Assembly (NCBI GenBank): GCA_947095985.1
Contig: CAMUPZ010000001.1
Location: forward strand, 14,811-78,810
Direction: 5' to 3'
Length of the DNA: 64,000 nucleotides
Source: an uncultured Candidatus Saccharibacteria bacterium
GTDB taxonomy: Bacteria > Patescibacteriota > Saccharimonadia > Saccharimonadales > Saccharimonadaceae
A program made the position numbers and the translations under genes. The notes under the pieces were generated by a model. The model ran no database searches. It saw only the letters and a list, made by a program, of their open reading frames with translations, and was not told the origin of the DNA. Shown in pieces: positions 1 to 7,632 of this stretch. Every line of letters starts with the position of its first letter. Positions within the stretch are counted from its first letter, which is position 1.

Positions 1-982
1 TGTCGGCATCATGGCGAATTAGGCTACGTTGAGCTGCCAGCGGGTCGCTGCCGGAATTTTTATTCACCCAAGCAGTATCAGCAATCAAGCGCTTGCCCGA
101 GGCATAATAATGCTTCTTTTTCAACAAATCCTTATCCCACTCCACTAAATATTCACCGTCATGAGCATATTTTTTAATCAAATCTTCTGGCGGACGATGA
201 TCGTTATATAACACATAGTCCATATTCACTCCTGAAAATCGCTCAATTTCATCCGCAAAATCCGCCACGGTAAAACCATCAGTCTGTGTTGGCTTAGTCA
301 CTAAATTACAAACATAGACCTTCTTCGCCTTCGTCTCCGCCAGCGCCCTAGTTACTCCGCGCACCAGCAACGCTGGAGCCAAGCTACCATACAGCAGCCC
401 CGGCGCAATCACCACCAAATCAGCATCTAAAATCGCCTGACGCGCCCTTGGGTTAATGCCGGCTGGCGGCTTCAATTCCAGCCACGGACGCTCACCGCGC
501 GGGATTTGCAATGACTCAGCCGCGTGCTGTCCGTTAACAATTGTGCCGTCTTTTAGCTTAATCGACATCGTCGTATCATCCAGAGTAATCGGATATACTC
601 GCCCGTTTACACCCAGAACTTCACTCGCCAGCTCCACTGCCTCGGCAAAACTCCCTGTCATTTTCTCCAGAGCTGCCATGAACAAGTTGCCAAATGCATG
701 TCCCTTCATACTGCCTTCGTCAAATCGATAATTAAACAAGTCGCGTACCTTTGGCGAAGTACTCAGCGCCACCAAGCACTGTCGAACGTCGCCCGCAGGC
801 AAAACACCCAGTTCATCACGTAACGCTCCGGTTGAGCCGCCATCGTCAACCATGTTAACTAGCGCCGTAATACTATGCGTATATTTTTTTAACCCAGAAA
901 GCAGCGTAAAGCTTCCTGTTCCACCGCCAATAACTACAACTTTTACCCCAAAATAATCGCTATTCGAACTACTAGTCATCAT
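1..982 (-). CDS. yvcK: YvcK/CofD-like gluconeogenesis factor (3' end cut by window edge)
   Basis: Reading the minus strand from an ATGATG at 982 gives an open frame of 327 codons that runs off the left edge, so only the last few residues are missing compared with the usual length of about 320-340. The N terminus has a nucleotide-binding loop VVVIGGGTGS (residues 15-24), then NMVDDGGSTGALRDELG and PAGDVRQCLVAL (about 43-75), the hallmarks of the YvcK branch of the CofD fold. YvcK binds UDP-sugars and is needed in other bacteria for balanced cell-wall metabolism and growth on gluconeogenic substrates. The start lies 7 nt behind a TATAAT box, so the mRNA is probably leaderless. Whether ATG 982 or ATG 979 is used cannot be decided. 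The family call is firm; the physiological role here is inferred. Confidence 0.9.
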   Translation of the reverse strand, partial: MMTSSSNSDYFGVKVVVIGGGTGSFTLLSGLKKYTHSITALVNMVDDGGSTGALRDELGVLPAGDVRQCLVALSTSPKVRDLFNYRFDEGSMKGHAFGNLFMAALEKMTGSFAEAVELASEVLGVNGRVYPITLDDTTMSIKLKDGTIVNGQHAAESLQIPRGERPWLELKPPAGINPRARQAILDADLVVIAPGLLYGSLAPALLVRGVTRALAETKAKKVYVCNLVTKPTQTDGFTVADFADEIERFSGVNMDYVLYNDHRPPEDLIKKYAHDGEYLVEWDKDLLKKKHYYASGKRLIADTAWVNKNSGSDPLAAQRSLIRHDAD

Positions 983-989
983 GACTTGA

Positions 990-1018
990 ATTATAACACC
1001 TTGATGCAATTACACCAA
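990..1018 (-). promoter_or_regulatory. Leaderless promoter of yvcK
   Basis: On the minus strand TTGGTG (1013-1018) is followed after 17 bp by TATAAT (990-995), and the ATG of yvcK begins 7 nt later. The -35 lies inside the 3' end of the SDR gene upstream. There is no room for a Shine-Dalgarno site. Confidence 0.65.
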
Positions 1019-1678
1019 TGTACCTTTTGGTAATGCCCATTCTAAAAATGGCTGCTGCTGACAATTGACAGCATTAATTATATGTGTAGCAATTTTAGCT
1101 GGGTCATTGAAGAATACATAATCAGTCGGTAAATCCCGACCGTTCCAAAACGGCGTTTTCATAGCACCCGGTAGAAATAGCGCAACTTTTACTGGTAATT
1201 TCTGTTCATCCGCCTGCATTCCCAAACTGCGCGCCAGCCCCGCCTGAGCGTGTTTGGTGGCCACATATACAGCCTCATCAGAGCGCGCCTTAATGCTGCT
1301 GGTTGACCCAATAACCGTTAAAACTGATTTACGATTCTGAACCAGCATCTTACGCCAAGCCCATTGCACCAGAGGTAAAGCGCCAGAAAAATTCACCTCC
1401 GCCATGGAGCGAGCGTCTGGCTGATCTTCAAAATTTCCGCGCCAGCCATAACCTGCCGCCCAGACAAATTGCTCAATATCATCACCATTTAAAATCTGCT
1501 CAATTCGCGAAAAAGACGCCTCCACTTGATCTGCATAATAAACGTCCAGAGGAAAACCTTCACCATGTTTTTGCGAGTCGTGAGTTTTGCCTAACACCAA
1601 TACTCGCTCGCCACGTTTACGCAATTGCTTAGCCATCTCCAGACCAAGCCCGCTCGTCCCACCAAGAATAATATGCAT
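1010..1678 (-). CDS. Short-chain dehydrogenase/reductase (SDR) family protein
   Basis: This 222-residue protein is an NAD(P)-dependent oxidoreductase of the SDR superfamily. It has the glycine-rich cofactor loop GGTSGLG at residues 6-12, a catalytic Ser in VIGSTSS (about 125), and Tyr138 and Lys142 in YVATK, giving the classical Ser-Tyr-Lys set. It is slightly shorter than the usual 240-250 residues. The substrate cannot be read from the sequence. It ends just inside the promoter of yvcK, which follows on the same strand, and is itself preceded by a strong promoter, so it is probably its own transcription unit. The start ATG is 6 nt after TATAAT, again predicting a leaderless message. Confidence 0.85.
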   Translation of the reverse strand: MHIILGGTSGLGLEMAKQLRKRGERVLVLGKTHDSQKHGEGFPLDVYYADQVEASFSRIEQILNGDDIEQFVWAAGYGWRGNFEDQPDARSMAEVNFSGALPLVQWAWRKMLVQNRKSVLTVIGSTSSIKARSDEAVYVATKHAQAGLARSLGMQADEQKLPVKVALFLPGAMKTPFWNGRDLPTDYVFFNDPAKIATHIINAVNCQQQPFLEWALPKGTLV

Positions 1679-1684
1679 ATGGTT

Positions 1685-1713
1685 ATTATAACAACGACAA
1701 TGTTAAATGTAAA
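1685..1713 (-). promoter_or_regulatory. Leaderless promoter of the SDR gene
   Basis: TTTACA (1708-1713), a 17-bp spacer and TATAAT (1685-1690) on the minus strand lie 6 nt before the SDR start codon. The -35 overlaps the end of the hypothetical gene upstream. Confidence 0.7.
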
Positions 1714-2191
1714 TTAATCCTCTGAATCTTGGCCAGGCTTCTTCCAATTCTTCGGCCGAAAATTCCATAGTAGAATCAAGTTTTGGTAAAGGAATTTCTA
1801 GGCAAAGTCCGACAGCAACAGCGGCTACTCGCCTCATAAAATACTCAGCTTTATTTGAAGAGAAGTAGGTATCGCCCCCCCTAAATCTCCCCTTTAATCC
1901 CCCAGCAGAAGATATACCAAGCTCATCCCGCCAACTGCGCAACTCAGTCCTATCATAAGGGAATTCATATGGCGATTCTATAGACGTGGATCGACTAGCA
2001 AGATGCTTCTCAGCCAACGCTTTGTGTCCCATACATTTACCACTACGACTAGCCAATAATATACGCATATCAAAAACATCGTCCCTGATTTTTAAATCCG
2101 TCAATAGAGTAAAAAGTGAATTATTATCAACCTCACCATTAATAAGACTATCAATTTCAACTCTGGCACCGTAATTCTTAGATTTTTTCAT
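1703..2191 (-). CDS. Hypothetical protein, 162 aa
   Basis: I do not recognise this family. It is a soluble, charged protein with no signal peptide or membrane segment. The C-terminal third contains a short hydrophobic helix (RRVAAVAVGLCLEI) and a stretch STMEF...EEL...RFRG that can be lined up with the C terminus of the neighbouring upstream gene, so the two may be diverged tandem copies. The gene follows that neighbour by 21 nt on the same strand and is probably co-transcribed. The start ATG is preceded by AAGG at 8 nt, a weak Shine-Dalgarno site, as expected for an internal operon gene. Confidence 0.55.
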   Translation of the reverse strand: MKKSKNYGARVEIDSLINGEVDNNSLFTLLTDLKIRDDVFDMRILLASRSGKCMGHKALAEKHLASRSTSIESPYEFPYDRTELRSWRDELGISSAGGLKGRFRGGDTYFSSNKAEYFMRRVAAVAVGLCLEIPLPKLDSTMEFSAEELEEAWPRFRGLIYI

Positions 2192-2212
2192 ATATTAAAC
2201 CTTAGAGATATG

Positions 2213-2794
2213 CTACGGTCCTGTAACTACCCTCTTAATATCTCCCCATTCTCTGCCAAAATCTACATTGCCATGAAAACAAGAAACCAACTTGTCTACT
2301 TCACCCGAGGGAAAATGCTTAGTGGGAGACTTCCTGAGTTTTTCTAATGATAATCCCGAACAATGCAAAGCTACAACCCCAACACGCAGGGCGACTCTAA
2401 CAACCTCCAAACTCTGATTATTTTCAAGAGAATCAGGAACAAAAAGCTTGGTTGGTATCAATCTATAAATTCCGCTGCGTAACATAGGATCAGCCAACAG
2501 CCAACCACTCACCTCCACATTCTTGTCTTCGATACCCAGACATTCTGAAATAGATACTCGCGCCTCAGTCTCACCAACTCCACGGACCTTCTCTATCAAA
2601 TTGCCGTGACTACGGACATCACCCGCCCTCCTGGCAAACGTCATAGACGCATTTACAGTACCGTCATCCCCCAAAGACCAATCGCCATCATAAACTCCTA
2701 TCAAACGCCAACTTCCAACAGAATAATTTCCCTTATTATCGCCGGAATCAATAAAATTAACCTTAAAAGATACGCCACCTTTAAGACTTTCCAT
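2213..2794 (-). CDS. Hypothetical protein, 193 aa
   Basis: I do not recognise this family. The first half is rich in Gly, Asp and beta-branched residues (motifs such as SWRLIGVYDGDWSLGDDG) and looks like a beta-rich domain. The second half has a hydrophobic segment VVRVALRVGVVALHC and then a T..F...E.......F.G pattern shared with the next gene downstream. No signal peptide is visible. It appears to be the first gene of a two-gene unit: TAGAAT (2802-2807) sits 7 nt before the ATG, so the message is probably leaderless. No function can be assigned. Confidence 0.55.
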   Translation of the reverse strand: MESLKGGVSFKVNFIDSGDNKGNYSVGSWRLIGVYDGDWSLGDDGTVNASMTFARRAGDVRSHGNLIEKVRGVGETEARVSISECLGIEDKNVEVSGWLLADPMLRSGIYRLIPTKLFVPDSLENNQSLEVVRVALRVGVVALHCSGLSLEKLRKSPTKHFPSGEVDKLVSCFHGNVDFGREWGDIKRVVTGP

Positions 2795-2844
2795 GATTTA
2801 TATTCTATACTATTATATTATAAAAGTCAATGCTACTCTACTGG

Positions 2845-3327
2845 CTAACTCTTTAAGCTACATAGCTCCTGCCATTTCATATGCGCCCCATAGGCTCGAG
2901 CTGGCGCATCCACTTCACTTTTCTGAAGCAATAGCTCCTCAGGATCGATAAACATCACTTCGTCACCCTCTTCACCCGGCGCAAAGTCAAAATTCTCCGG
3001 CCAGACACGACAATAAAAACAGATTTGATTAGCGTCAATCCGCTCAATATACATCTCGTCCGACGCATCAAAAAGCTGATAGCGCAAATCGCCTTTATAG
3101 CCAACTTCTTCGTACAACTCGCGTTTCAGCGATGATTCAAAATCCTCATCATAATCCATGCCTCCGCCCGGCAAATCCCAATACGTCCGATTGATTTCCT
3201 TAACAACCAAAATCTGCCCAGCGTCGTTATAGATGAGAGCTTTGAGCGAGATACGGTATAGGTAATCATGGCGAGTCACTCCGACTGAATCTTGCGTTAC
3301 GAGATGCCCGTTGGTGAGTTTTGTCAT
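2845..3327 (-). CDS. Nudix hydrolase
   Basis: This 160-residue protein hydrolyses a nucleoside diphosphate linked to another group, using Mg2+ held by the Nudix box. The box GX5EX7REUXEEXGU is perfect: Gly55, Glu61, Arg69-Glu70, Glu73-Glu74 and Gly76. The substrate cannot be told from the box alone; house-cleaning of oxidised nucleotides or a sugar-nucleotide are both possible. A decayed second copy of its first half lies at 4231-4356, behind the restriction-modification gene. The neighbour upstream (3336) is an aspartoacylase-like gene on the same strand with an 8-nt gap, but a TATAAT (3335-3340) 7 nt before the start suggests the Nudix gene also has its own leaderless transcript. Confidence 0.9.
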   Translation of the reverse strand: MTKLTNGHLVTQDSVGVTRHDYLYRISLKALIYNDAGQILVVKEINRTYWDLPGGGMDYDEDFESSLKRELYEEVGYKGDLRYQLFDASDEMYIERIDANQICFYCRVWPENFDFAPGEEGDEVMFIDPEELLLQKSEVDAPARAYGAHMKWQELCSLKS

Positions 3328-3335
3328 AGGGACAA

Positions 3336-4025
3336 TTATAACACTTTTAGTCTAAACCCAGCGTAAGTACCATCGTGCTTATATGCCTCCTCGCCAAGGA
3401 ACGCCGGGATAGTTTGCAACGTATCGTTATAGACAAAGTTTTTAAGACCGACTGTATCTTTTTCTTCCTCGGGTAAGATCTTCCCCGTCATTTTATAAAA
3501 AGTTCGCTCTTGGTCAACCGCCTCCTCGTCCAAATATCTTGCTATGTCGGTGCATATCTGCTCGTACAGATCATCGTTCAGATGCGAATTTGGCACTTCA
3601 TAAGCCACGAAATTCGACACCACCGTCGTGATATCATTTAATGGCGAGACCACTAAATTATCTTTTATGGCACTAGCATTGATAAATCTCTGCACTACTT
3701 CATTATCTTTATCTGCCGTTATCAAAATATCTGGCTGTTCGGTAGTGGTCGTATGAAAATCCAATACCAACTCCGGCTTCAGTAACCGAATCCGCTCCTC
3801 AATAATCTTCGCACGCCGACCCTCATAAGTATCTAGACTAAGCCCATAACTCCTATTTAGGTCCGATTCGGTATACCGCACATTCTTTGCGTAAGCGCGC
3901 GGATTAGCTATGATGAACTCTATATTTTCCAACAATTTAGACCGCTTGGCGAGCATATACGCCAGCACATTTGGACCTAATAATTCATTACCGTGGGTGG
4001 AAATTATTGCGAGTATTTTTGTCAT
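3336..4025 (-). CDS. Succinylglutamate desuccinylase/aspartoacylase-like zinc hydrolase
   Basis: A 229-residue member of the M14-like AstE/aspartoacylase family, which cleaves amide bonds such as N-acyl amino acids using one zinc ion. The expected zinc ligands are visible: His11 and Glu14 in the HGNE motif, and His91 in LDFHTTT. The substrate-binding NPRA (41-44) and DLNR (55-58) motifs are also present. The length is close to small family members but shorter than AstE (about 320), so the C-terminal domain is reduced. The substrate is unknown; in a scavenging epibiont a role in trimming acylated amino acids or peptides is only a guess. It is followed closely by the Nudix gene. Confidence 0.8.
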   Translation of the reverse strand: MTKILAIISTHGNELLGPNVLAYMLAKRSKLLENIEFIIANPRAYAKNVRYTESDLNRSYGLSLDTYEGRRAKIIEERIRLLKPELVLDFHTTTTEQPDILITADKDNEVVQRFINASAIKDNLVVSPLNDITTVVSNFVAYEVPNSHLNDDLYEQICTDIARYLDEEAVDQERTFYKMTGKILPEEEKDTVGLKNFVYNDTLQTIPAFLGEEAYKHDGTYAGFRLKVL

Positions 4026-4034
4026 ATAGCTATT

Positions 4035-4063
4035 ATTCTATGCTGTAAAAACAAATCTGCCAA
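4035..4063 (-). promoter_or_regulatory. Promoter of the aspartoacylase-like gene
   Basis: TTGGCA (4058-4063), a 17-bp spacer and TAGAAT (4035-4040) on the minus strand end 9 nt before the ATG. The rest of the gap up to about 4155 is AT-rich and shows no gene. Confidence 0.6.
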
Positions 4064-4154
4064 CAATATATGCGCTATTTATTGTATATTATTATAGCTT
4101 TATACAAAAAATTTTGACCATCAACATATACCCTCTTCATACACCTTATTATAC

Positions 4155-4189
4155 CAAAAACCTCGACGGGGACGAACCCAAGTCGAGGT
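4155..4189 (-). terminator. Rho-independent terminator after the restriction-modification gene
   Basis: On the minus strand an 8-bp perfect stem (ACCTCGAC at 4182-4189 paired with GTCGAGGT at 4160-4167) with a 14-nt loop is followed by a run of T (4155-4160). It lies downstream of the restriction-modification gene and the broken Nudix copy and closes that transcription unit. Confidence 0.75.
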
Positions 4190-4230
4190 GCTGTGCTTAT
4201 TATATTAGCAGAGATCTCGCGCTTCAGCGA

Positions 4231-4356
4231 TTATTCAACAGTCTCGTCATAATCCATACCGCCGCCTGGCAAATCCCAATACGTCCGCCCAACCTCTTTG
4301 ACAATCAAAATCTGCCCAACGTCTTTGTAAATTAGCGCTTTGAGCGAGATATTCAT
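4231..4356 (-). pseudogene. Truncated Nudix hydrolase remnant
   Basis: A 41-codon open frame starts at an ATG that overlaps the stop of the restriction-modification gene (ATGA) and ends in TAA. It corresponds to about residues 26-65 of the intact Nudix protein at 2845-3327: ISLKALIY, then RTYWDLPGGGMDYDE are nearly identical. The TAA stands where the intact copy has a Ser codon. The next codons still read SLKRE before similarity stops near position 4211, so the Nudix box is cut before its essential Glu pair. It cannot encode an active hydrolase. The overlap means it could still be translated by coupling, as a short peptide. Confidence 0.85.
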
Positions 4357-7300
4357 CCTATATCTTTCATTATTTTATCTGTCTCTAGTAAGATTTTAAT
4401 AATGCGCTGATAGTGGTCGATATCGTTCGCAGTCAATACACGACCCCTTCTATCTTTGAGCCACTTTTGCGCCGGCTGATAGCCACCAATGTAAAAATTC
4501 CATGCCAGTTCTGGGATATTGCCAAAATACTGACTATTGTTAATAAAGACTTGGTCACCATCGCGCACCACTTTCTCCACTACGTTATCACCAATCTTAG
4601 GAAAAGTGGTATCATAATCACCAATTTGTAACGCTTTCATTAAGTGTAATTGACGCAGCTGACCACCCAACTCTGCTTTGCGCCAAAATTCCGCCCATGA
4701 CTCCGGTCGTGGCACGCGTGGAAAATCAGTTTTTAAGAATTCTTTATATTTCTCGCGATAGCTTGGACTGTGTAGCGATGCATAAATATAGTCAAAAATA
4801 TCTTCAGGGTAAACTTTGCGCGACTCTTCAGTTGGCTGCTCAACTTCGGAGAATAATTGTTGTAATTTTTCGACATCAAAATTCGCCCGCCGACCATCTT
4901 CGCTTTCGAGGATAAAGAGCGGAAACTGACTAGATATCTCCGAGGTTTTATTAGATACATAGCTTGATTCCATAATAGCATCAGAAGCTAAAACATGATG
5001 AAAACCGTCATTAGTCTTCTGTTGGCGGCAGGCACCGATACTGATATTTTCATCCTGCTTTAGATAAAGCGGCGCCACCGATTCAATCCCTTGCATACCC
5101 GGGCGAGACCAGCTTCTTGACTCAGAAATCGAATCTATGGCAAAAACCGACGGCGAATCTTCACTTAAACCACGCTTAAAGATCATCGCGATATTCTCCT
5201 CGCGGCGCAATCGGTGTGTGTGTGTGTGTGTGTGTGGCTCGCTACGCTCGCCAATCATGTTCTTCATTACTTTTTCTCTGGACCTCTCAATTACACTAGC
5301 GTCATAATAAACACATCTTTTATCAAAAGGTCGGTAATTCATAGGAACGATATATTTCTCATCAAGTACAGCATTCTGCAAACGATCGTAAACTTTACCC
5401 CTAGAATAAGACTCTTTATATCTAGTTATTTTTCTTAATAAATTACTGCTGATTTCATCTACTAAGATATCATCCTTACCTGTCACAATCCCCACCGAAT
5501 TCACAGGCATTAACTCGTTCAACAGAATGCCCTTTTCATATTCCTCTTGGCCTTTCGTATCTTTTGCAACAAAATAAAGCATCTTTTGGTCAAGATTTAT
5601 CTTTTTAAAAGTAACTTCCGTACCTAATTGGTTAAACTTGTCTTGGCGCAGACCAAATATGTCTTGATAATAAACGTCAGCAAACTCGGCTTGTTTGGTA
5701 TTGTTTTTAACCGCAATCATAATACTGACACCTTGCATAATATCAAAAACATTTTCGTCCTTACTGCCGTCTGGGGTCGTCTCTCGTTTTTTAGCATTAC
5801 CGTGGAGATTCACCACGAAAATCTTGTCAAAAGTTCTAGCCAAATGCCAGCGCATGCCGCGAAAAGTTGGATTGTCCAAAAACCCATTGTTAGTAATCAT
5901 TCCTACAATACCAGAACCATTACGTTCAATCATATCTTCAGCAAAAGCAATAAATTTTACATAGTCATCATTAAGCCACTTAGGATTACGTTCTTTTAGT
6001 TTTTGCAATCCACCTGGCTCAACTTTGTATTTATTAACCAAGGAATTCGCATAATCAGTCTTGTTATTACTTTCGGCAGAATACGGTGGATTACCCATCA
6101 CTACCATCACTGGCTTCTCACTCTTCACTTCAGCAGCCAAGCGCGACTCTTCGGTTACTGCCCCTGTCAGGCCAAGACTAAACAGATCTGGCTGTACTGG
6201 AATCCCCTCCTCTAGCGTATTGGTCAGAAAAACATTAAGACGAGTCTTTAGCTTATTGACACCAGTTTCGCGCAACATCATAGCTAGTTTCAGGTGCGCT
6301 ACTGTATATGGCGCCATCATCAGCTCGAAGCCAAACAAACGCGGTATTAAATTATCGTTAGCGTAGCTTGGCCATAAGCCAGCTTGCCCACTTTGAAAGT
6401 TTTTTTCATAGATATATCTGATGGTCTCATTCAGAAATGTCGCCGTACCAACTGCCGGATCAAGGATTTGCACTCGTGACTCTACAATGTCTCGCGTTAG
6501 ACGATCCTTCCGCTCTCCTTTTTTACGCCATGGCTGCGTAGCAACCGTTCGCGTTATCGTATCGCTACTCGCAAGCCCCTTCGCAATCCTAAATTCAGTT
6601 TTAAGCAACTGGTCAATCTGTCGAACGATAAACCGAACTACTGGGGTTGGTGTATAGTAAGCACCCATCTTTTTACGTTCTAGGCTGTCATAGCTCTGTA
6701 GAAAATCCTCATAAAAGTGAATAATTGGATCTTTGGTATCACAAGCATTATTGTCTGCAATGCGTAGATGACGATGGACAATATTCCGTACATCACTGAC
6801 GCTAAAAATTTCGCATAACTCGTCAACAATTTTTGCAAGTCGCTTGTCAAAGCCCGTACCAGCGATATGATCGAAAAAATGACGCAGGAATGGATTGCTT
6901 GCTGGCACTAGATCACGCGCCTCACTACGAGTAAAGTTTTCTGGCGTGTCGTCACCGTATCGCGCTACAAATAGTCCATATACCAATGTTTGAGCATACA
7001 TATCGGCAAATTTCGTTTCATCAAGGTCATGCACAAGTAGCCGCTTCATCATTTCATAAATCTTTTCAAGTTCATGCGCTTCTACGTATTCGCTTTTGAG
7101 GTAGATCTCCACATTATCACGAATACGCCGAGCCTTACCTCCCATAATCTGCGCAAGACGACGGCCACTTTTGATACTCTCTGGTGGCAAATCCAAAAAT
7201 GCTTGTAGTTCACGTAACAAGCGCTCGCCGTTTTCGGGCTGAAGATGCAGTTTGCCTTGTTTTACACAACCAAGACTGACTGTCTCATATTTCTCACCAT

Positions 7301-7628
7301 TCTTATAAAACCGAAACTCGAGATAATCTGTCAAAACAAGATTAGTATAGCCAGCATATCGCTCCATTTGGTTAGTTTTCTCAGTTTTATCAAGATTTAC
7401 CGTGATGTCTTTTGCTTCAGCATAGCCACGAATAATTGAGTTGTTTGACTGCTTCAAGAAAATAAAGTCTGGTGCACCATGCTCTGAATGCTTTGGATCA
7501 TTCACAGCGACCACGTCATCAAAAGTCTCCATAAGGCGCTGCAAAGCAGGTCGATAAGCATGTTCTATGGCATGACCACTGTGAAATTGACGCTTTACTT
7601 CAGCAAGATAATCATGTATTTGCTGCAT
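4353..7628 (-). CDS. Type IIG/ISP-like restriction-modification enzyme (nuclease + N6-adenine methylase)
   Basis: This single 1091-residue protein appears to combine restriction and modification. An N-terminal PD-(D/E)xK nuclease site is visible (Asp54 in GAPDF, Glu71 and Lys73 in EAK). A long helical linker follows, then an adenine N6-methylase with the SAM-binding motif LDPAVGTATF (about residue 387-400) and the catalytic NPPYS (about 513). The last 300 residues should hold the target recognition domain, as in Type ISP/IIG enzymes; no helicase domain is present. A (CA)n tract within the frame encodes an HTHTHTH run at about 798-805, immediately before that C-terminal region, so slippage would switch off the complete protein. 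The gene sits 4 nt behind glyS with no clear promoter of its own, so it may be co-transcribed with that essential gene. The full reading frame is intact in this assembly. Confidence 0.88.
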   Translation of the reverse strand: MQQIHDYLAEVKRQFHSGHAIEHAYRPALQRLMETFDDVVAVNDPKHSEHGAPDFIFLKQSNNSIIRGYAEAKDITVNLDKTEKTNQMERYAGYTNLVLTDYLEFRFYKNGEKYETVSLGCVKQGKLHLQPENGERLLRELQAFLDLPPESIKSGRRLAQIMGGKARRIRDNVEIYLKSEYVEAHELEKIYEMMKRLLVHDLDETKFADMYAQTLVYGLFVARYGDDTPENFTRSEARDLVPASNPFLRHFFDHIAGTGFDKRLAKIVDELCEIFSVSDVRNIVHRHLRIADNNACDTKDPIIHFYEDFLQSYDSLERKKMGAYYTPTPVVRFIVRQIDQLLKTEFRIAKGLASSDTITRTVATQPWRKKGERKDRLTRDIVESRVQILDPAVGTATFLNETIRYIYEKNFQSGQAGLWPSYANDNLIPRLFGFELMMAPYTVAHLKLAMMLRETGVNKLKTRLNVFLTNTLEEGIPVQPDLFSLGLTGAVTEESRLAAEVKSEKPVMVVMGNPPYSAESNNKTDYANSLVNKYKVEPGGLQKLKERNPKWLNDDYVKFIAFAEDMIERNGSGIVGMITNNGFLDNPTFRGMRWHLARTFDKIFVVNLHGNAKKRETTPDGSKDENVFDIMQGVSIMIAVKNNTKQAEFADVYYQDIFGLRQDKFNQLGTEVTFKKINLDQKMLYFVAKDTKGQEEYEKGILLNELMPVNSVGIVTGKDDILVDEISSNLLRKITRYKESYSRGKVYDRLQNAVLDEKYIVPMNYRPFDKRCVYYDASVIERSREKVMKNMIGERSEPHTHTHTHRLRREENIAMIFKRGLSEDSPSVFAIDSISESRSWSRPGMQGIESVAPLYLKQDENISIGACRQQKTNDGFHHVLASDAIMESSYVSNKTSEISSQFPLFILESEDGRRANFDVEKLQQLFSEVEQPTEESRKVYPEDIFDYIYASLHSPSYREKYKEFLKTDFPRVPRPESWAEFWRKAELGGQLRQLHLMKALQIGDYDTTFPKIGDNVVEKVVRDGDQVFINNSQYFGNIPELAWNFYIGGYQPAQKWLKDRRGRVLTANDIDHYQRIIKILLETDKIMKDIG
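5214..5236. repeat. (GT)11 dinucleotide tract inside the restriction-modification gene
   Basis: Eleven and a half GT units on the plus strand (CA on the coding strand). Translating the flanking sequence shows that gaining one unit reaches TGA after about 11 codons and losing one unit reaches TAA about 12 codons after the tract. Either change would truncate the enzyme near residue 815 and remove about 285 C-terminal residues. Confidence 0.95.
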
Positions 7629-7632
7629 ACTA

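Noticed and set aside
4160..4200. Possible tRNA fragment (a GGTTCG-like loop next to a 7-bp stem)
   Set aside because: The stem pairs locally across a 14-nt loop and is followed by a T run on the minus strand; no D or anticodon arm can be drawn. It is a terminator.
5214..5236. The (GT)11 tract as an assembly error in a pseudogene
   Set aside because: The reading frame continues for about 285 codons after it with normal codon use; an error in tract length would have broken it.
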